Made by a program: the position numbers and the translations under genes
Source of the DNA: Marinilabiliales bacterium
GTDB lineage: Bacteria > Bacteroidota > Bacteroidia > Bacteroidales > ML635J-15
Assembly (NCBI GenBank): GCA_002869385.1
Contig: PKTB01000023.1
Span: 132,741 to 181,219 of the forward strand
Direction of reading: 5' to 3'
Length of the DNA: 48,479 nucleotides
Shown: piece by piece, positions 19,262 through 27,665 of the stretch
Layout: each line of letters opens with the position of its first letter
How positions within the stretch are numbered: position 1 is the first letter of the stretch
The notes under the pieces: model-generated
Database searches by the model: none
Seen by the model: only the letters and a program-made list of their open reading frames with translations
What the model was told of the DNA's origin: nothing

Positions 19262-20581
19262 ATGAAAGTTAAAAACAAGTATCATTTACAGTGTAGAAAG
19301 TGTGAACATATAACACCTGATTTTGGAACATGGTTTGAACAAGGTCAGAAATGTCCTGAATGTGGTTCAAACTATTCAGAAGTTTGGTATAGTAGCGATT
19401 ATAAAGAGTTACAACTTATTATTAAAGGTAATCCTATAAGTTTTTGGCAATATTTCTATTATTTACCTCTTTCAAGACAGGAGAATATTATTTCTCGTAT
19501 GGAGGGAGCAGTATCTTTACAAAACTGGTGGTTTCTTGAAGATTTTGCTAAAAAAGAGTATGGTTTAGATATTAATGTACAGGTCTACAGGAATGACCTT
19601 AATGGAGGAACCGGGACATTTAAAGATGTTGCAGCTTCATTAGCAGCAAGTATCTTTAAGGAAAATGATATTAAACAATATTGTGTAGCGTCAACGGGAA
19701 ATACTGCAACAGCTTATGCAAGATATTTGTCTATTGCTGGTGTAAATTGCTCTGTTTTTATTCCTGACAATGCATTAAAAGCTTCAGAAGCGGTAATTAG
19801 CGCTTTTGGTCAGCAGGTATTTAGAGTTAATGGTGATTATACTAAAGCAAAAGAAATTGCTGCTGAATATTCTAAGAAGCACAATATTTTAATCTCTATT
19901 GGAAATATTGATCCGATTAGAGTAGAAGCTAAGAAAACAATGGTTTTTGAATGGCTTCGTCAGATCGACAGGATGCCGGATGTATATATTCAGGCAATTA
20001 GCGGTGGGACAGGACCAATTGCAATTGATAAAGGTATACGCGAAATACAGTCTGTATATCCTGACCTTAAAAATCCACGCTTTGTTATGGTTCAACCTGA
20101 TGCTTGCGACCCTATGGTTCAAGCATGGGAAAATGCTGAGAAGAATGGATTTCCTGAAGGATATGAAAATGATTATCCTGTTATTGATAATCCTCAGACA
20201 AAAGTGCCAACTTTAGCAACCGGCAAACCTGCAATGTATCCGATAATCTCTAAGCTTGTAAAAGAATCTGGTGGTACATTTATAAGAATGAAAGAAGATA
20301 AGATGATTGATTACGGTAAATTAATCGCTTATGAAAGAAAAGTTATTCTTGGACCTGCATCTGCAGTATGTATGGGAGGTTTCTTTGAAGCATTGAAGAA
20401 GGGCTTAATCAAAAACGGAGAAACTGTACTAATAAACACTGGTGAAGGTGTGCGTCGTGCACCCGATTTTGTTGATGAGATGATTTATACAACAAAAAAT
20501 GTAGATTCTGTTGATGATTGTAAACATCATGAGATAGATGATTATCGTAAGCAGTTGTGGGAAGCAGTACTGAGGGATTAG
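19262..20581 (+). CDS. Cysteate synthase-like / threonine synthase-like PLP enzyme
   Basis: A fold-type II PLP enzyme. The PLP lysine is K121 in GGTGTFKDVAA, the phosphate-binding loop follows in ASTGNTATAYARY, and GPASAVCMGG and INTGEG lie near the end. A zinc-ribbon-like N-terminus has C11-x2-C14 and C31-x2-C34. Threonine synthase paralogues of this type make L-cysteate from O-phosphoserine and sulfite in methanogens. In Bacteroidota a cysteate supply is needed for sulfonolipids. Here it follows a cysteate/serine acyltransferase-type gene by 80 bp and has no thrA/thrB neighbours, which favours cysteate synthase. A housekeeping threonine synthase cannot be excluded from sequence alone. 439 residues, intact. 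Confidence 0.75.
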   Translation: MKVKNKYHLQCRKCEHITPDFGTWFEQGQKCPECGSNYSEVWYSSDYKELQLIIKGNPISFWQYFYYLPLSRQENIISRMEGAVSLQNWWFLEDFAKKEYGLDINVQVYRNDLNGGTGTFKDVAASLAASIFKENDIKQYCVASTGNTATAYARYLSIAGVNCSVFIPDNALKASEAVISAFGQQVFRVNGDYTKAKEIAAEYSKKHNILISIGNIDPIRVEAKKTMVFEWLRQIDRMPDVYIQAISGGTGPIAIDKGIREIQSVYPDLKNPRFVMVQPDACDPMVQAWENAEKNGFPEGYENDYPVIDNPQTKVPTLATGKPAMYPIISKLVKESGGTFIRMKEDKMIDYGKLIAYERKVILGPASAVCMGGFFEALKKGLIKNGETVLINTGEGVRRAPDFVDEMIYTTKNVDSVDDCKHHEIDDYRKQLWEAVLRD

Positions 20582-20603
20582 AGATTTTAATTGTTTGTAA
20601 GAA

Positions 20604-21102
20604 GCATGGGGGTTAGAGCATAGTGCATGGAGTAATAGAAACAAGTATTGAATTCATCCAAACATTAAGTATTTTTACCAAATTAGTAATAATGAGTGCT
20701 TTTAGATTTGAAGATTTAAAAATTTGGCAAGTAAGTTTAGAACTAGCAGATGAAATGCTTGACATTGCTGATGAAGTTAGTAATTTAAAATTGTATAGGT
20801 TTGCAGAACAGCTTCGTGGAGCATCAATGAGTATTTCAAATAATATTGCAGAAGGAAGTGGTTCGTTTTCCAATAAAGATTTCGCAAATTATCTTGCAAT
20901 TGCGAGGAAATCAACTTTTGAATGTGCAAATATTGTTTTTTTATTAAACAGAAGAAAACTTATTAAAGACAGCACAAAAGAAAGATTATTTAAAGAATTG
21001 GCAGCATTGAGTTCACAAATTACAAATTTTAGAAAAACCTTGATATAAACTTATATGAATTCTATTAAATATACTCCATGCCCTATGTTCTTTGCCCTGT
21101 GC
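20604..21102. repeat. Imperfect inverted repeats framing the four-helix-bundle gene
   Basis: The left arm (20604-20634) and right arm (21072-21102) are 31 bp and match in inverted orientation at about 24 positions. Their shared core is CATGGAGTA / TACTCCATG. They enclose one small gene with little else, like a mobile cassette. I see no duplicated target site. Confidence 0.6.
20692..21048 (+). CDS. Four-helix-bundle protein (S23/IVP family)
   Basis: 118 residues starting at the ATG of MSAFRFEDLKIWQ. The start matches the family signature F-x-x-L-x-I-W-Q, and the centre has the conserved RGASMSISNNIAEGSGS block. The family comprises the proteins encoded in 23S rRNA intervening sequences and many free-standing homologues, and is related to diversity-generating-retroelement Avd proteins; the folds are pentameric four-helix bundles that may bind nucleic acid. 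A GTG at 20623 would add 23 residues, but that would begin inside the left inverted repeat. The role of free-standing copies is not known. Confidence 0.85.
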   Translation: MSAFRFEDLKIWQVSLELADEMLDIADEVSNLKLYRFAEQLRGASMSISNNIAEGSGSFSNKDFANYLAIARKSTFECANIVFLLNRRKLIKDSTKERLFKELAALSSQITNFRKTLI

Positions 21103-21118
21103 AATTAAAACGTAAACT

Positions 21119-21916
21119 ATGCAGCAAACCACGAATAAAGTTATCTGGATTACTGGTGCTTCCTCTGGTATTGGAGAAGCGTGTGCGTATCTTTTTGCTA
21201 AAGAAGGAGCTAAATTATTATTAACAGCTCTGGAGAAAGATAAGCTTGAAGAAGTAAAACTTCGCTGTGTTGATTTAGGTGGTCAGGCTGAAATATTACC
21301 CTACGACTTATCTGATATAAATGGTCTAGAAGTATTAGTTGAACAGGCATTGGAAATATATGGGCGTGTAGATGTCCTTTATAATAATGCAGGTATAAGT
21401 CAACGTGCAAAAGCCGGAGATACATTGTTTTCTGTTGACCAAAAGATAATGGATGTCAACTTTTTTGCCCCCGTTAAAATGACTAAACTCTTATTGCCAA
21501 AGATGATTGAACAAGGTGGAGCAACCATTGCTGTCACCACAAGTATTTCTGGTCGCTTTGGATTCCAATTAAGATCTGCCTATAGTTCATCGAAACATGC
21601 ATTATATGGTTTTTTTGAAACTCTCCATGCAGAGTATTATGATAATAATATTCGGGTAGTTATAGTATGTCCGGGTAGAGTACAGACAAATATATCGTTT
21701 TACGCATTAGAGAAAGACGGCAAGCAGCATTCAAAAATGGATGCCGGACAAGCTGGAGGGGTCACTACCGATCAGGCAGCTAAAAAGATCGTTAAAGCAA
21801 TTAAAAAACAGAAACCTGAAGTTCTGGTTGGGAAGAAAGAGCTTCTAATGGTTTATATAAAAAGATTCTTCCCGGGATGGTCAAGAAAATTAGTACGTAA
21901 AATAAAACCAACATAA
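21119..21916 (+). CDS. Short-chain dehydrogenase/reductase (candidate 3-keto-lipid reductase)
   Basis: A classical SDR of 265 residues. The cofactor motif is TGASSGIGEA (about residue 13), then YNNAGIS, catalytic Ser in TTSISGR, and Tyr-x3-Lys as YSSSK. The C-terminus is basic and hydrophobic (KELLMVYIKRFFPGWSRKLVRKIKP), as in membrane-associated DHRS7/3-ketosphinganine-reductase-like members. Together with the two upstream lipid-type genes, reduction of 3-keto-capnine or 3-ketosphinganine is a reasonable inference. It has 1 bp to the next gene, so the two are co-transcribed. Other lipid or xenobiotic substrates are possible. Confidence 0.85.
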   Translation: MQQTTNKVIWITGASSGIGEACAYLFAKEGAKLLLTALEKDKLEEVKLRCVDLGGQAEILPYDLSDINGLEVLVEQALEIYGRVDVLYNNAGISQRAKAGDTLFSVDQKIMDVNFFAPVKMTKLLLPKMIEQGGATIAVTTSISGRFGFQLRSAYSSSKHALYGFFETLHAEYYDNNIRVVIVCPGRVQTNISFYALEKDGKQHSKMDAGQAGGVTTDQAAKKIVKAIKKQKPEVLVGKKELLMVYIKRFFPGWSRKLVRKIKPT

Positions 21917-21917
21917 A

Positions 21918-23012
21918 ATGAGCGATTTTAATATTAGTGGAATTCAACAAATTGGTATTGGAGTTGAGAACTTTGCTGAAGCATGGAAGTATTATATCGA
22001 TGTTTTTAATATGGATGTTCGTATTCTTGAAGATGATACTATTGCAGAACTAATGTTGCCATACACAGGTAACAGTCCTCAAAAACGTCATGCATGCATT
22101 GCTATTAATATGCAAGGTGGTGGTGGATTTGAAATCTGGCAATATTCTGACAGAAAACCAAAAACAATCGATTTTGATATTCATTTGGGTGATTATGGTG
22201 TTTTTGCAGCTAAGATAAAGAGCCGTAATGTAAATCTGACATATGAGCAGTTTAAATATAATCCTAAAATTGAGATTTTAGGTGAGTTATATAAATAGAT
22301 AGATAATTGTCATACATTCTTTATTAAAGATCCTTTTGGTAATATTTTTCAAATTGTACATGATAAATATGTGTTGAAAGATGAAAATCGTTCTACTGGA
22401 GGCCCTGTTGGTGCAATTGTCGGTGTGAGTGATATTGAGAAGTCAATGACTGTTTATAATGATATTCTTGGGTATGATAAAGTAATTGCTGATGAAACCG
22501 GAGTATTTGAAGATTTAGCACCCCTAAATAGTGGGACACAAAAGTTCAGAAGAGTTTTATTAACACACTCAGAGCCTCGAAAAGGTAGTTTTAGTAAGCT
22601 CTTTGGACCTTCTTATATTGAGCTCGTTCAAGCTTTAGAAAGAGAGCCAAGGAAAATTTATGAAGGAAGATATTGGGGCGATCCTGGCTTTATTCAAATA
22701 TGTTTTGATGTTCGTAATATGGATGGGCTAAAAGCTCATTGCGAAAAACATGGTTATCCATTTACTGTTGACAGTTCTGTAAAACATAATGATGTAAACT
22801 CTTTTGATATGGGCGAGGCTGCAGGACACTTTACTTATATCGAAGATCCTGACGGTACCTTAATAGAATTTGTCGAGACGCATAAAATTCCTTTAATCAA
22901 ATCTATTGGTTTGAATTTAAACCTTAGAAAGCGTCATCCGGAAAAGTCATTACCAATGTGGATGCTTAAAGCTCTTAGGTTTGGTAGAGTAAAAGCCGAA
23001 GAAGTTAAATAA
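21918..23012 (+). CDS. Protein with two VOC (glyoxalase-fold) domains (in-frame TAG)
   Basis: 364 codons with TAG at 22296-22298. Domain 1 (about residues 5-150) ends in the typical FFIKDPFGNIFQIVH block; domain 2 (about 160-310) ends in YIEDPDGTLIEFVETH. This is the two-module layout of HPPD-like and extradiol-type dioxygenases. The usual first metal ligand, a His in the opening strand of each module, is absent (IGIGV, AIVGV). The second module keeps a His in GHFTYIED and the Glu in LIEF. Metal catalysis is therefore uncertain. The stop falls just before the conserved end of domain 1, with open frame on both sides. It is coupled to the SDR gene. The substrate is unknown. Confidence 0.78.
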
Positions 23013-23032
23013 CTCAAATATTATATGATAGG

Positions 23033-23060
23033 AAATGCTGTTTTTTTGACAGCATTTTTT
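23033..23060 (+). terminator. Rho-independent terminator
   Basis: A perfect 9-bp stem AAATGCTGT/ACAGCATTT (23033-23041, 23049-23057) is followed by T residues. It ends the SDR-VOC unit. Confidence 0.9.
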
Positions 23061-23085
23061 ATTTTTACATGGTAAAAGAGTATTC

Positions 23086-24906
23086 TTGAGATTTTATAAA
23101 GACATACAGAATAAATTAGGAATTTCATCAGCAACAATTCATAATTGGATTAAAACAGGTGTTATTCCTGCTTGCCCTAAGGATGGATACGATGAGTCCG
23201 ATTTTTTATTACTTATAGATAAGATCAAAAACTCCGAGAAAAGACTACGGCAAGGGACAAACCGAACAGCAAAGAATGATTTAACGAAAAGTTCACTGAT
23301 TGCTTCATCTGTAAAAGATAGGTTAATATTAAAACAAGTTCTTAAACTAAAAATAGATTTCGATTACTCTAATGATGAAATTTTGTATGTGATAGCAATT
23401 ATTCTATTGCAGAGAAAAAACCTCATTAATCTTAGTCTGAGAAGGAGCAAGATTGTTATTAAATCAAGTAGTCCGGTTTTTACAAAATTTTTAAAACAAT
23501 GGGTGAATTCTTGCCGGACTGATTTGACTGACTTATATCGTAAACTACTTGTTTTGGATTTCCCCGTTAATTCCGTAGATTATCTTGGATTTGTTTATGA
23601 ATCAATAAGAACTTTATCAGAGAAGGCTATAACCGGAGCATTTTTTACTCCGTCCATTTTAACAGATGACATAAATATTGAATCTGATTTACGGATTTTA
23701 GACCCATGTTCTGGGACAGGTACATTGCTCTTGAATAGTTTGAGCAAGAATCACAATCCATCTAGCATCTATTTACGTGATATTGATGAACTGGCATTAA
23801 GAATTGCTAAAGTGAATTTCGTATTGTTTTTTAACTCAGTAGAGAATCTTATAAATACTAAAAAATCTGATATTACCGATCTACAGTCTCCAAAAGGAAA
23901 GTTTGATGTGATAATTTCTAATCCACCTTATGGGGCAAAATATAGTGACTCAAAGAAAAAGTCTATCAAAAAGAATTTCCCTAGCTTAAAAACATCTGAA
24001 AGCTTTAGTATAGCTTTGTTTCAAAGTATTAAAATGTTAAAACCTGAAGGTAAACTTTATTTTGTTTTACCTGAGTCTTTAATGTTTGTTTCTGCACATT
24101 CGGGAATTAGAAAGGAAATATTCTCAAGAAATAAGTCTGTTTATATTAAATATTATGGTAAAGTATTTAAAGGAGTTATGTCTCCAATAATCAGGCTGGA
24201 AATACGAAAATCAGGAAATGAGCATCAATCTGAAATCAATAATAAAGTCATTAACTTCTCAGATGTAAATATTAGAAAGAATGACTATAAACCACCATAT
24301 GTATTATCACAAGATGAAATTGAGGTTCTTAAAAGAATACAATCTATAGATTCATTTTATCTTAAAGGTAAAATAAAAACTTGTTTGGGTATAGTTACCG
24401 GAAATAACAGTAAGCATCTTTTGGGTTTAGACCAGGATAAGAATAGAAATATTGCAATATATACAGGAAAGGAGTTGAAACCATTCAAGTTTACCGACCC
24501 TAGGTTTTATATCGATTTTAAACCAAATAAACTGCAACAGGCTGCAAAAGCTGAGCAATACTATTCTCCTAAGATTTGTTATAGATTTATCGCCAACAGA
24601 CCAATCACATTATTTGATGATCAGAATAATTTGGTTTTAAATAGTATAAACTTCTTTGAGATTCTTGATGAAAGAATAAACCCGAGAGCCTTATCAGCAT
24701 TTTTAAACTCTGATATTGTTGCATTTATTTATCGTTCGATGTTTAACTCTACCAAAGTACTTAAATCGCATTTGGAGGCTATACCGATACCTATAAATTA
24801 TTATAGCAATTTAGAAAAGCTGGAGCAGTTATATTTTCAAGCAAAAAGCAATGAGGATGTTATGCAAGAATTAAACACGCTTTGCAAGACTATGTATAAT
24901 CTGTAA
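23086..24906 (+). CDS. N6-adenine DNA methyltransferase with N-terminal HTH
   Basis: 606 residues. The S-adenosylmethionine motif LDPCSGTG is at residues 205-212 and the catalytic NPPY at 279-282 (NPPYGAKY), so this is a gamma-type N6-adenine methylase. The C-terminal 200 residues resemble a TaqI-type target-recognition domain (ending LNSDIVAFIYRSMFNSTKVLKSHLEAIPIP). The first 30 residues look like a MerR-type helix-turn-helix (LGISSATIHNWIKTGVIP). No PD-(D/E)xK nuclease motif is seen and no restriction gene is adjacent, so it may be a solitary methylase or a nuclease-less type IIG relative. The start appears to be TTG at 23086 with AAAGAG 8 bp upstream; no in-frame ATG is available nearby. 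Confidence 0.85.
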   Translation: MRFYKDIQNKLGISSATIHNWIKTGVIPACPKDGYDESDFLLLIDKIKNSEKRLRQGTNRTAKNDLTKSSLIASSVKDRLILKQVLKLKIDFDYSNDEILYVIAIILLQRKNLINLSLRRSKIVIKSSSPVFTKFLKQWVNSCRTDLTDLYRKLLVLDFPVNSVDYLGFVYESIRTLSEKAITGAFFTPSILTDDINIESDLRILDPCSGTGTLLLNSLSKNHNPSSIYLRDIDELALRIAKVNFVLFFNSVENLINTKKSDITDLQSPKGKFDVIISNPPYGAKYSDSKKKSIKKNFPSLKTSESFSIALFQSIKMLKPEGKLYFVLPESLMFVSAHSGIRKEIFSRNKSVYIKYYGKVFKGVMSPIIRLEIRKSGNEHQSEINNKVINFSDVNIRKNDYKPPYVLSQDEIEVLKRIQSIDSFYLKGKIKTCLGIVTGNNSKHLLGLDQDKNRNIAIYTGKELKPFKFTDPRFYIDFKPNKLQQAAKAEQYYSPKICYRFIANRPITLFDDQNNLVLNSINFFEILDERINPRALSAFLNSDIVAFIYRSMFNSTKVLKSHLEAIPIPINYYSNLEKLEQLYFQAKSNEDVMQELNTLCKTMYNL

Positions 24907-24949
24907 TTGTTTTCTATTAATTTAGAATTCGAATCTCTACTATATTATC

Positions 24950-24957
24950 TAACTTTG
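24950..24957 (+). promoter_or_regulatory. Probable -7 box for the His-rich/TonB operon
   Basis: TAACTTTG matches TAnnTTTG, 19 bp before the GTG at 24977. The expected -33 position has only TTTA (24921-24924). Confidence 0.45.
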
Positions 24958-24976
24958 TAATCAAAAGGAATAGACG

Positions 24977-25303
24977 GTGTTAAAAAGGTTTAAGTATTTG
25001 TTATCAGTTTTAATGGTAGTAATTGTTTTATCACCATTTGCCGTTCAATTTTTTGATTCATACTTTCATACACACCATCATCACCATCATCATTTCCAAA
25101 ATAGCGAAGAATTTGTTAAATACCACAAGAAATGCCCTATTGCAGGATTTGAATATTCATTTTTTTCAACTTCAAAAATATTTATAAATAATTTTCTTGT
25201 TGTATTTGTACTAGATTTTAAGATAGATATATCTGATGGTAATTGTTGTAAACAATTACTATTACCTTTTTCATTACGAGCTCCTCCAGTATTATTGAAG
25301 TGA
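24977..25303 (+). CDS. Small His-rich membrane/periplasmic protein
   Basis: 108 residues starting with GTG. It has one N-terminal membrane segment (YLLSVLMVVIVLSPFAVQFF), then HTHHHHHHHF, a KCPIAGFEYSFFS block, a second hydrophobic stretch, a CC pair, and the terminal motif LRAPPVLL. Short proteins of this kind are often found just before TonB-dependent receptors for metals in Bacteroidota (general knowledge). The eight near-contiguous His suggest zinc, copper or nickel binding. It is 39 bp upstream of the receptor gene, so they probably share a transcript. It ends in TGA. Confidence 0.7.
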   Translation: MLKRFKYLLSVLMVVIVLSPFAVQFFDSYFHTHHHHHHHFQNSEEFVKYHKKCPIAGFEYSFFSTSKIFINNFLVVFVLDFKIDISDGNCCKQLLLPFSLRAPPVLLK

Positions 25304-25342
25304 GGTTTTCTAAATTATAAATATATTATTATTTAAATCGTA

Positions 25343-27574
25343 ATGAAAAAAAGTATTATGGTTTTCTTTTTAGTGTTTCTTTTAATAAAAGTAAACGCTC
25401 AAAACTCAGTTGAGGGTATTGTATATGATGAAAATGGTAAAATTTTAGTAGGAGCATCAGTATATTTTCCAGAACTAAATAAGGGTAGTACTACAGATAG
25501 TAAGGGTAGTTTTTTTATTGGTGATTTACCAAAAGGTAAACAGAAAATACAGATTTCTTTTATTGGATACATAACAGAGTTTATTTCCCTTGATTTAAGT
25601 AGCCAAGAAAATACAATAGAAGTACATATGCAACAAGCAGTATTAAAATCTCAAGAAGTTGTTGTGTCAGGTGGTTATGTTAGCTCACAGCATGAAAATG
25701 CTGTTAAAATTGATATTCTTTCTATTGATGATATTATTAAATCAGGCACACCGAATTTTATGGAAGCACTAACAAATGTGCCTGGTGTTGATATGATATC
25801 TAAAGGTCCGGGTGTTGCAAAACCAGTTATTCGAGGGCTATCAATGAACGATATTCTAGTATTGAATAATGGTGTTCGAATAGAGAATTATCAGTATAGT
25901 GAGAATCACCCATTGGGGATTGATCAAACGGATATTGAAAGAGTAGAGATAATAAAAGGACCGGCTTCTCTTCTATATGGGTCTGATGCAATTGGTGGAG
26001 TTTTAAACTTTATAAAAGAAAAGCCTGCATCAATTGGTGCAACAGATATTAAGTATTTCGGTGTTTTTAATTCAAATACATTAGGGTTTGATAATAATAT
26101 ATCAGTTAAATCATCTGGTAAAGGATTGTTCGCAGGGATTAATATTGGTCATAAAACACATAATGATTACTTGCAGGGTGGAGGAGAGTATGTGCATAAC
26201 AGTAAGTTTAATGAAAAAACTTTAAGTCTTTGTTCTGGTTTCTCGGGAAAAAAAGGCGTTTATCGTTTGTATTATGATTATTTTAAACAGGATTTGGGAA
26301 TGTCTGTACCACCTGCCATTTCTCTTATTTCGGAAAGGAGTAGATAAAATCAATTTTGGTTTCAGGATTTAGAGCATCATATGTTGTCATCCCAAAATAG
26401 AATGTATTTTGGATCTATAAAAGTTCTATTGAATTTGTCCGGACAGTCAGCACTAAGAAAATTGCAAACAAGTCTGGATGAACCATTTGTTGAAATGCGA
26501 TTAAATACTTTTACATGGGATGGAAAGTTGTTTTATGACCTAGATGATAAAAACGAATTTGTTCTTGCGACTCAAGGAATGATGCAAGATAATGAAAATC
26601 TCAATGACAGGTTATCTCAATTTTTGCCTAACGCTAATATTATTAATACAGGTTTTGCAGCATTAATAAATAGTAAGATTAAAGATTTCTTACAATTGCA
26701 GGCCGGAATTAGATACGATTTATCAAATATTGAAACATTTGGTTTGGGTATTGAAGGAGAAAGCAATTATCACGCTCCTTTAGAGAGGGGTTTTAATAGT
26801 TTATCCGGTTCTGTCGGAATGACAATAAATCCTGGAGAAAAAACAAATATTCGTTTTAATTTTGCAAAAGCGTATAGAACTCCAAATTTGTCTGAGCTCA
26901 CCTCAAATGGAATGCATGGAAGCAGATATGAATTGGGAAATTCTGAACTTGTTCCTCAAGATGCATACGAAGCTGATGCTAGTGTTCATTATCATGGAGA
27001 ATATTTGTCTTTTGATATTGCTTGGTTTTATAATATGATTGATAATTATATCTTTATTTCACCTACAGAAGATACTGCTGCAAATGGGACATCTATTTAT
27101 GAGTTTGCACAAACAAGAGCAGATCTTTATGGTGGAGAGGCAGTAGTTCATTTTCATCCAAAACTAATTCCTTGGTTACACCTTAAGGGGTCTTTTAATA
27201 CTGTAGTCGGATTACAAGAGAATGGAGATTATTTACCATTTATTCCATCTTCTAAGCTTAGATATGAGTTGAGGATAGGCCAGAGGGAGTTTTTAGGTCT
27301 GGAAAATGCTTATTTAAATATATCAGCTGTTTCATCTTTTGCTCAAAATAAGCCTGCTCGTTTTGAAACTTCTACTGAAGCATATAACATATTTAATGTA
27401 GGAGTATTCTCCGAAATTCCTCTTCGTAGAATAAGAATTTCCATGGGCATAAGTATTAATAATATATTTGATACTCAGTATATTGATCATCTATCTACTT
27501 TGAAACCTCTAGGATATTATGGTATGGGAAGGAATATTTCATTGTCATTGAAAATACCTGTTATAGTTGAATAA
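25343..27574 (+). CDS. TonB-dependent outer-membrane receptor (in-frame TAA)
   Basis: 743 codons with TAA at 26345-26347. Signal peptide; carboxypeptidase-like regulatory domain (about residues 22-100, VEGIVYDENGKILVGASVYFPE); plug domain (VPGVDMISKGPGVAKPVIRGL, then IERVEIIKGPASLLYGSDAIGG split over two strands); and a 22-strand-type barrel to the end (LSLKIPVIVE). The TAA falls in an extracellular barrel loop between SERSR and NQFWFQ; both sides align as one receptor. The upstream His-rich protein hints at a metal or metal-chelate substrate. As written only the plug and the first strands would be made. Confidence 0.88.
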
Positions 27575-27615
27575 TAATTTTACTTCTCTAATGATTAGAC
27601 AAGCATGAGAATTGT

Positions 27616-27647
27616 TTTGTTTAGTGTAAAATATATTTATACTTTTG
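27616..27647 (+). promoter_or_regulatory. Promoter of the sensor-kinase/regulator operon
   Basis: TTTG (27616-27619) and TACTTTTG (27640-27647) are 20 bp apart, an excellent match to the Bacteroidota promoter. A possible upstream TTG start (27645) falls inside the -7 box, which supports ATG 27666 as the true start. Confidence 0.7.
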
Positions 27648-27665
27648 CAAATCGTAAAACGAGAG

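Noticed and set aside
19262..20581. Simple housekeeping threonine synthase call
   Set aside because: Possible, but the zinc-ribbon N-terminus and the position after an acyl-amino-acid condensing enzyme, away from thrA/thrB, make cysteate synthase the better reading. It is kept as the stated alternative.
27645..27665. TTG start for the sensor kinase
   Set aside because: It falls in the -7 box of a well-formed promoter, and ATG 27666 opens the signal peptide.
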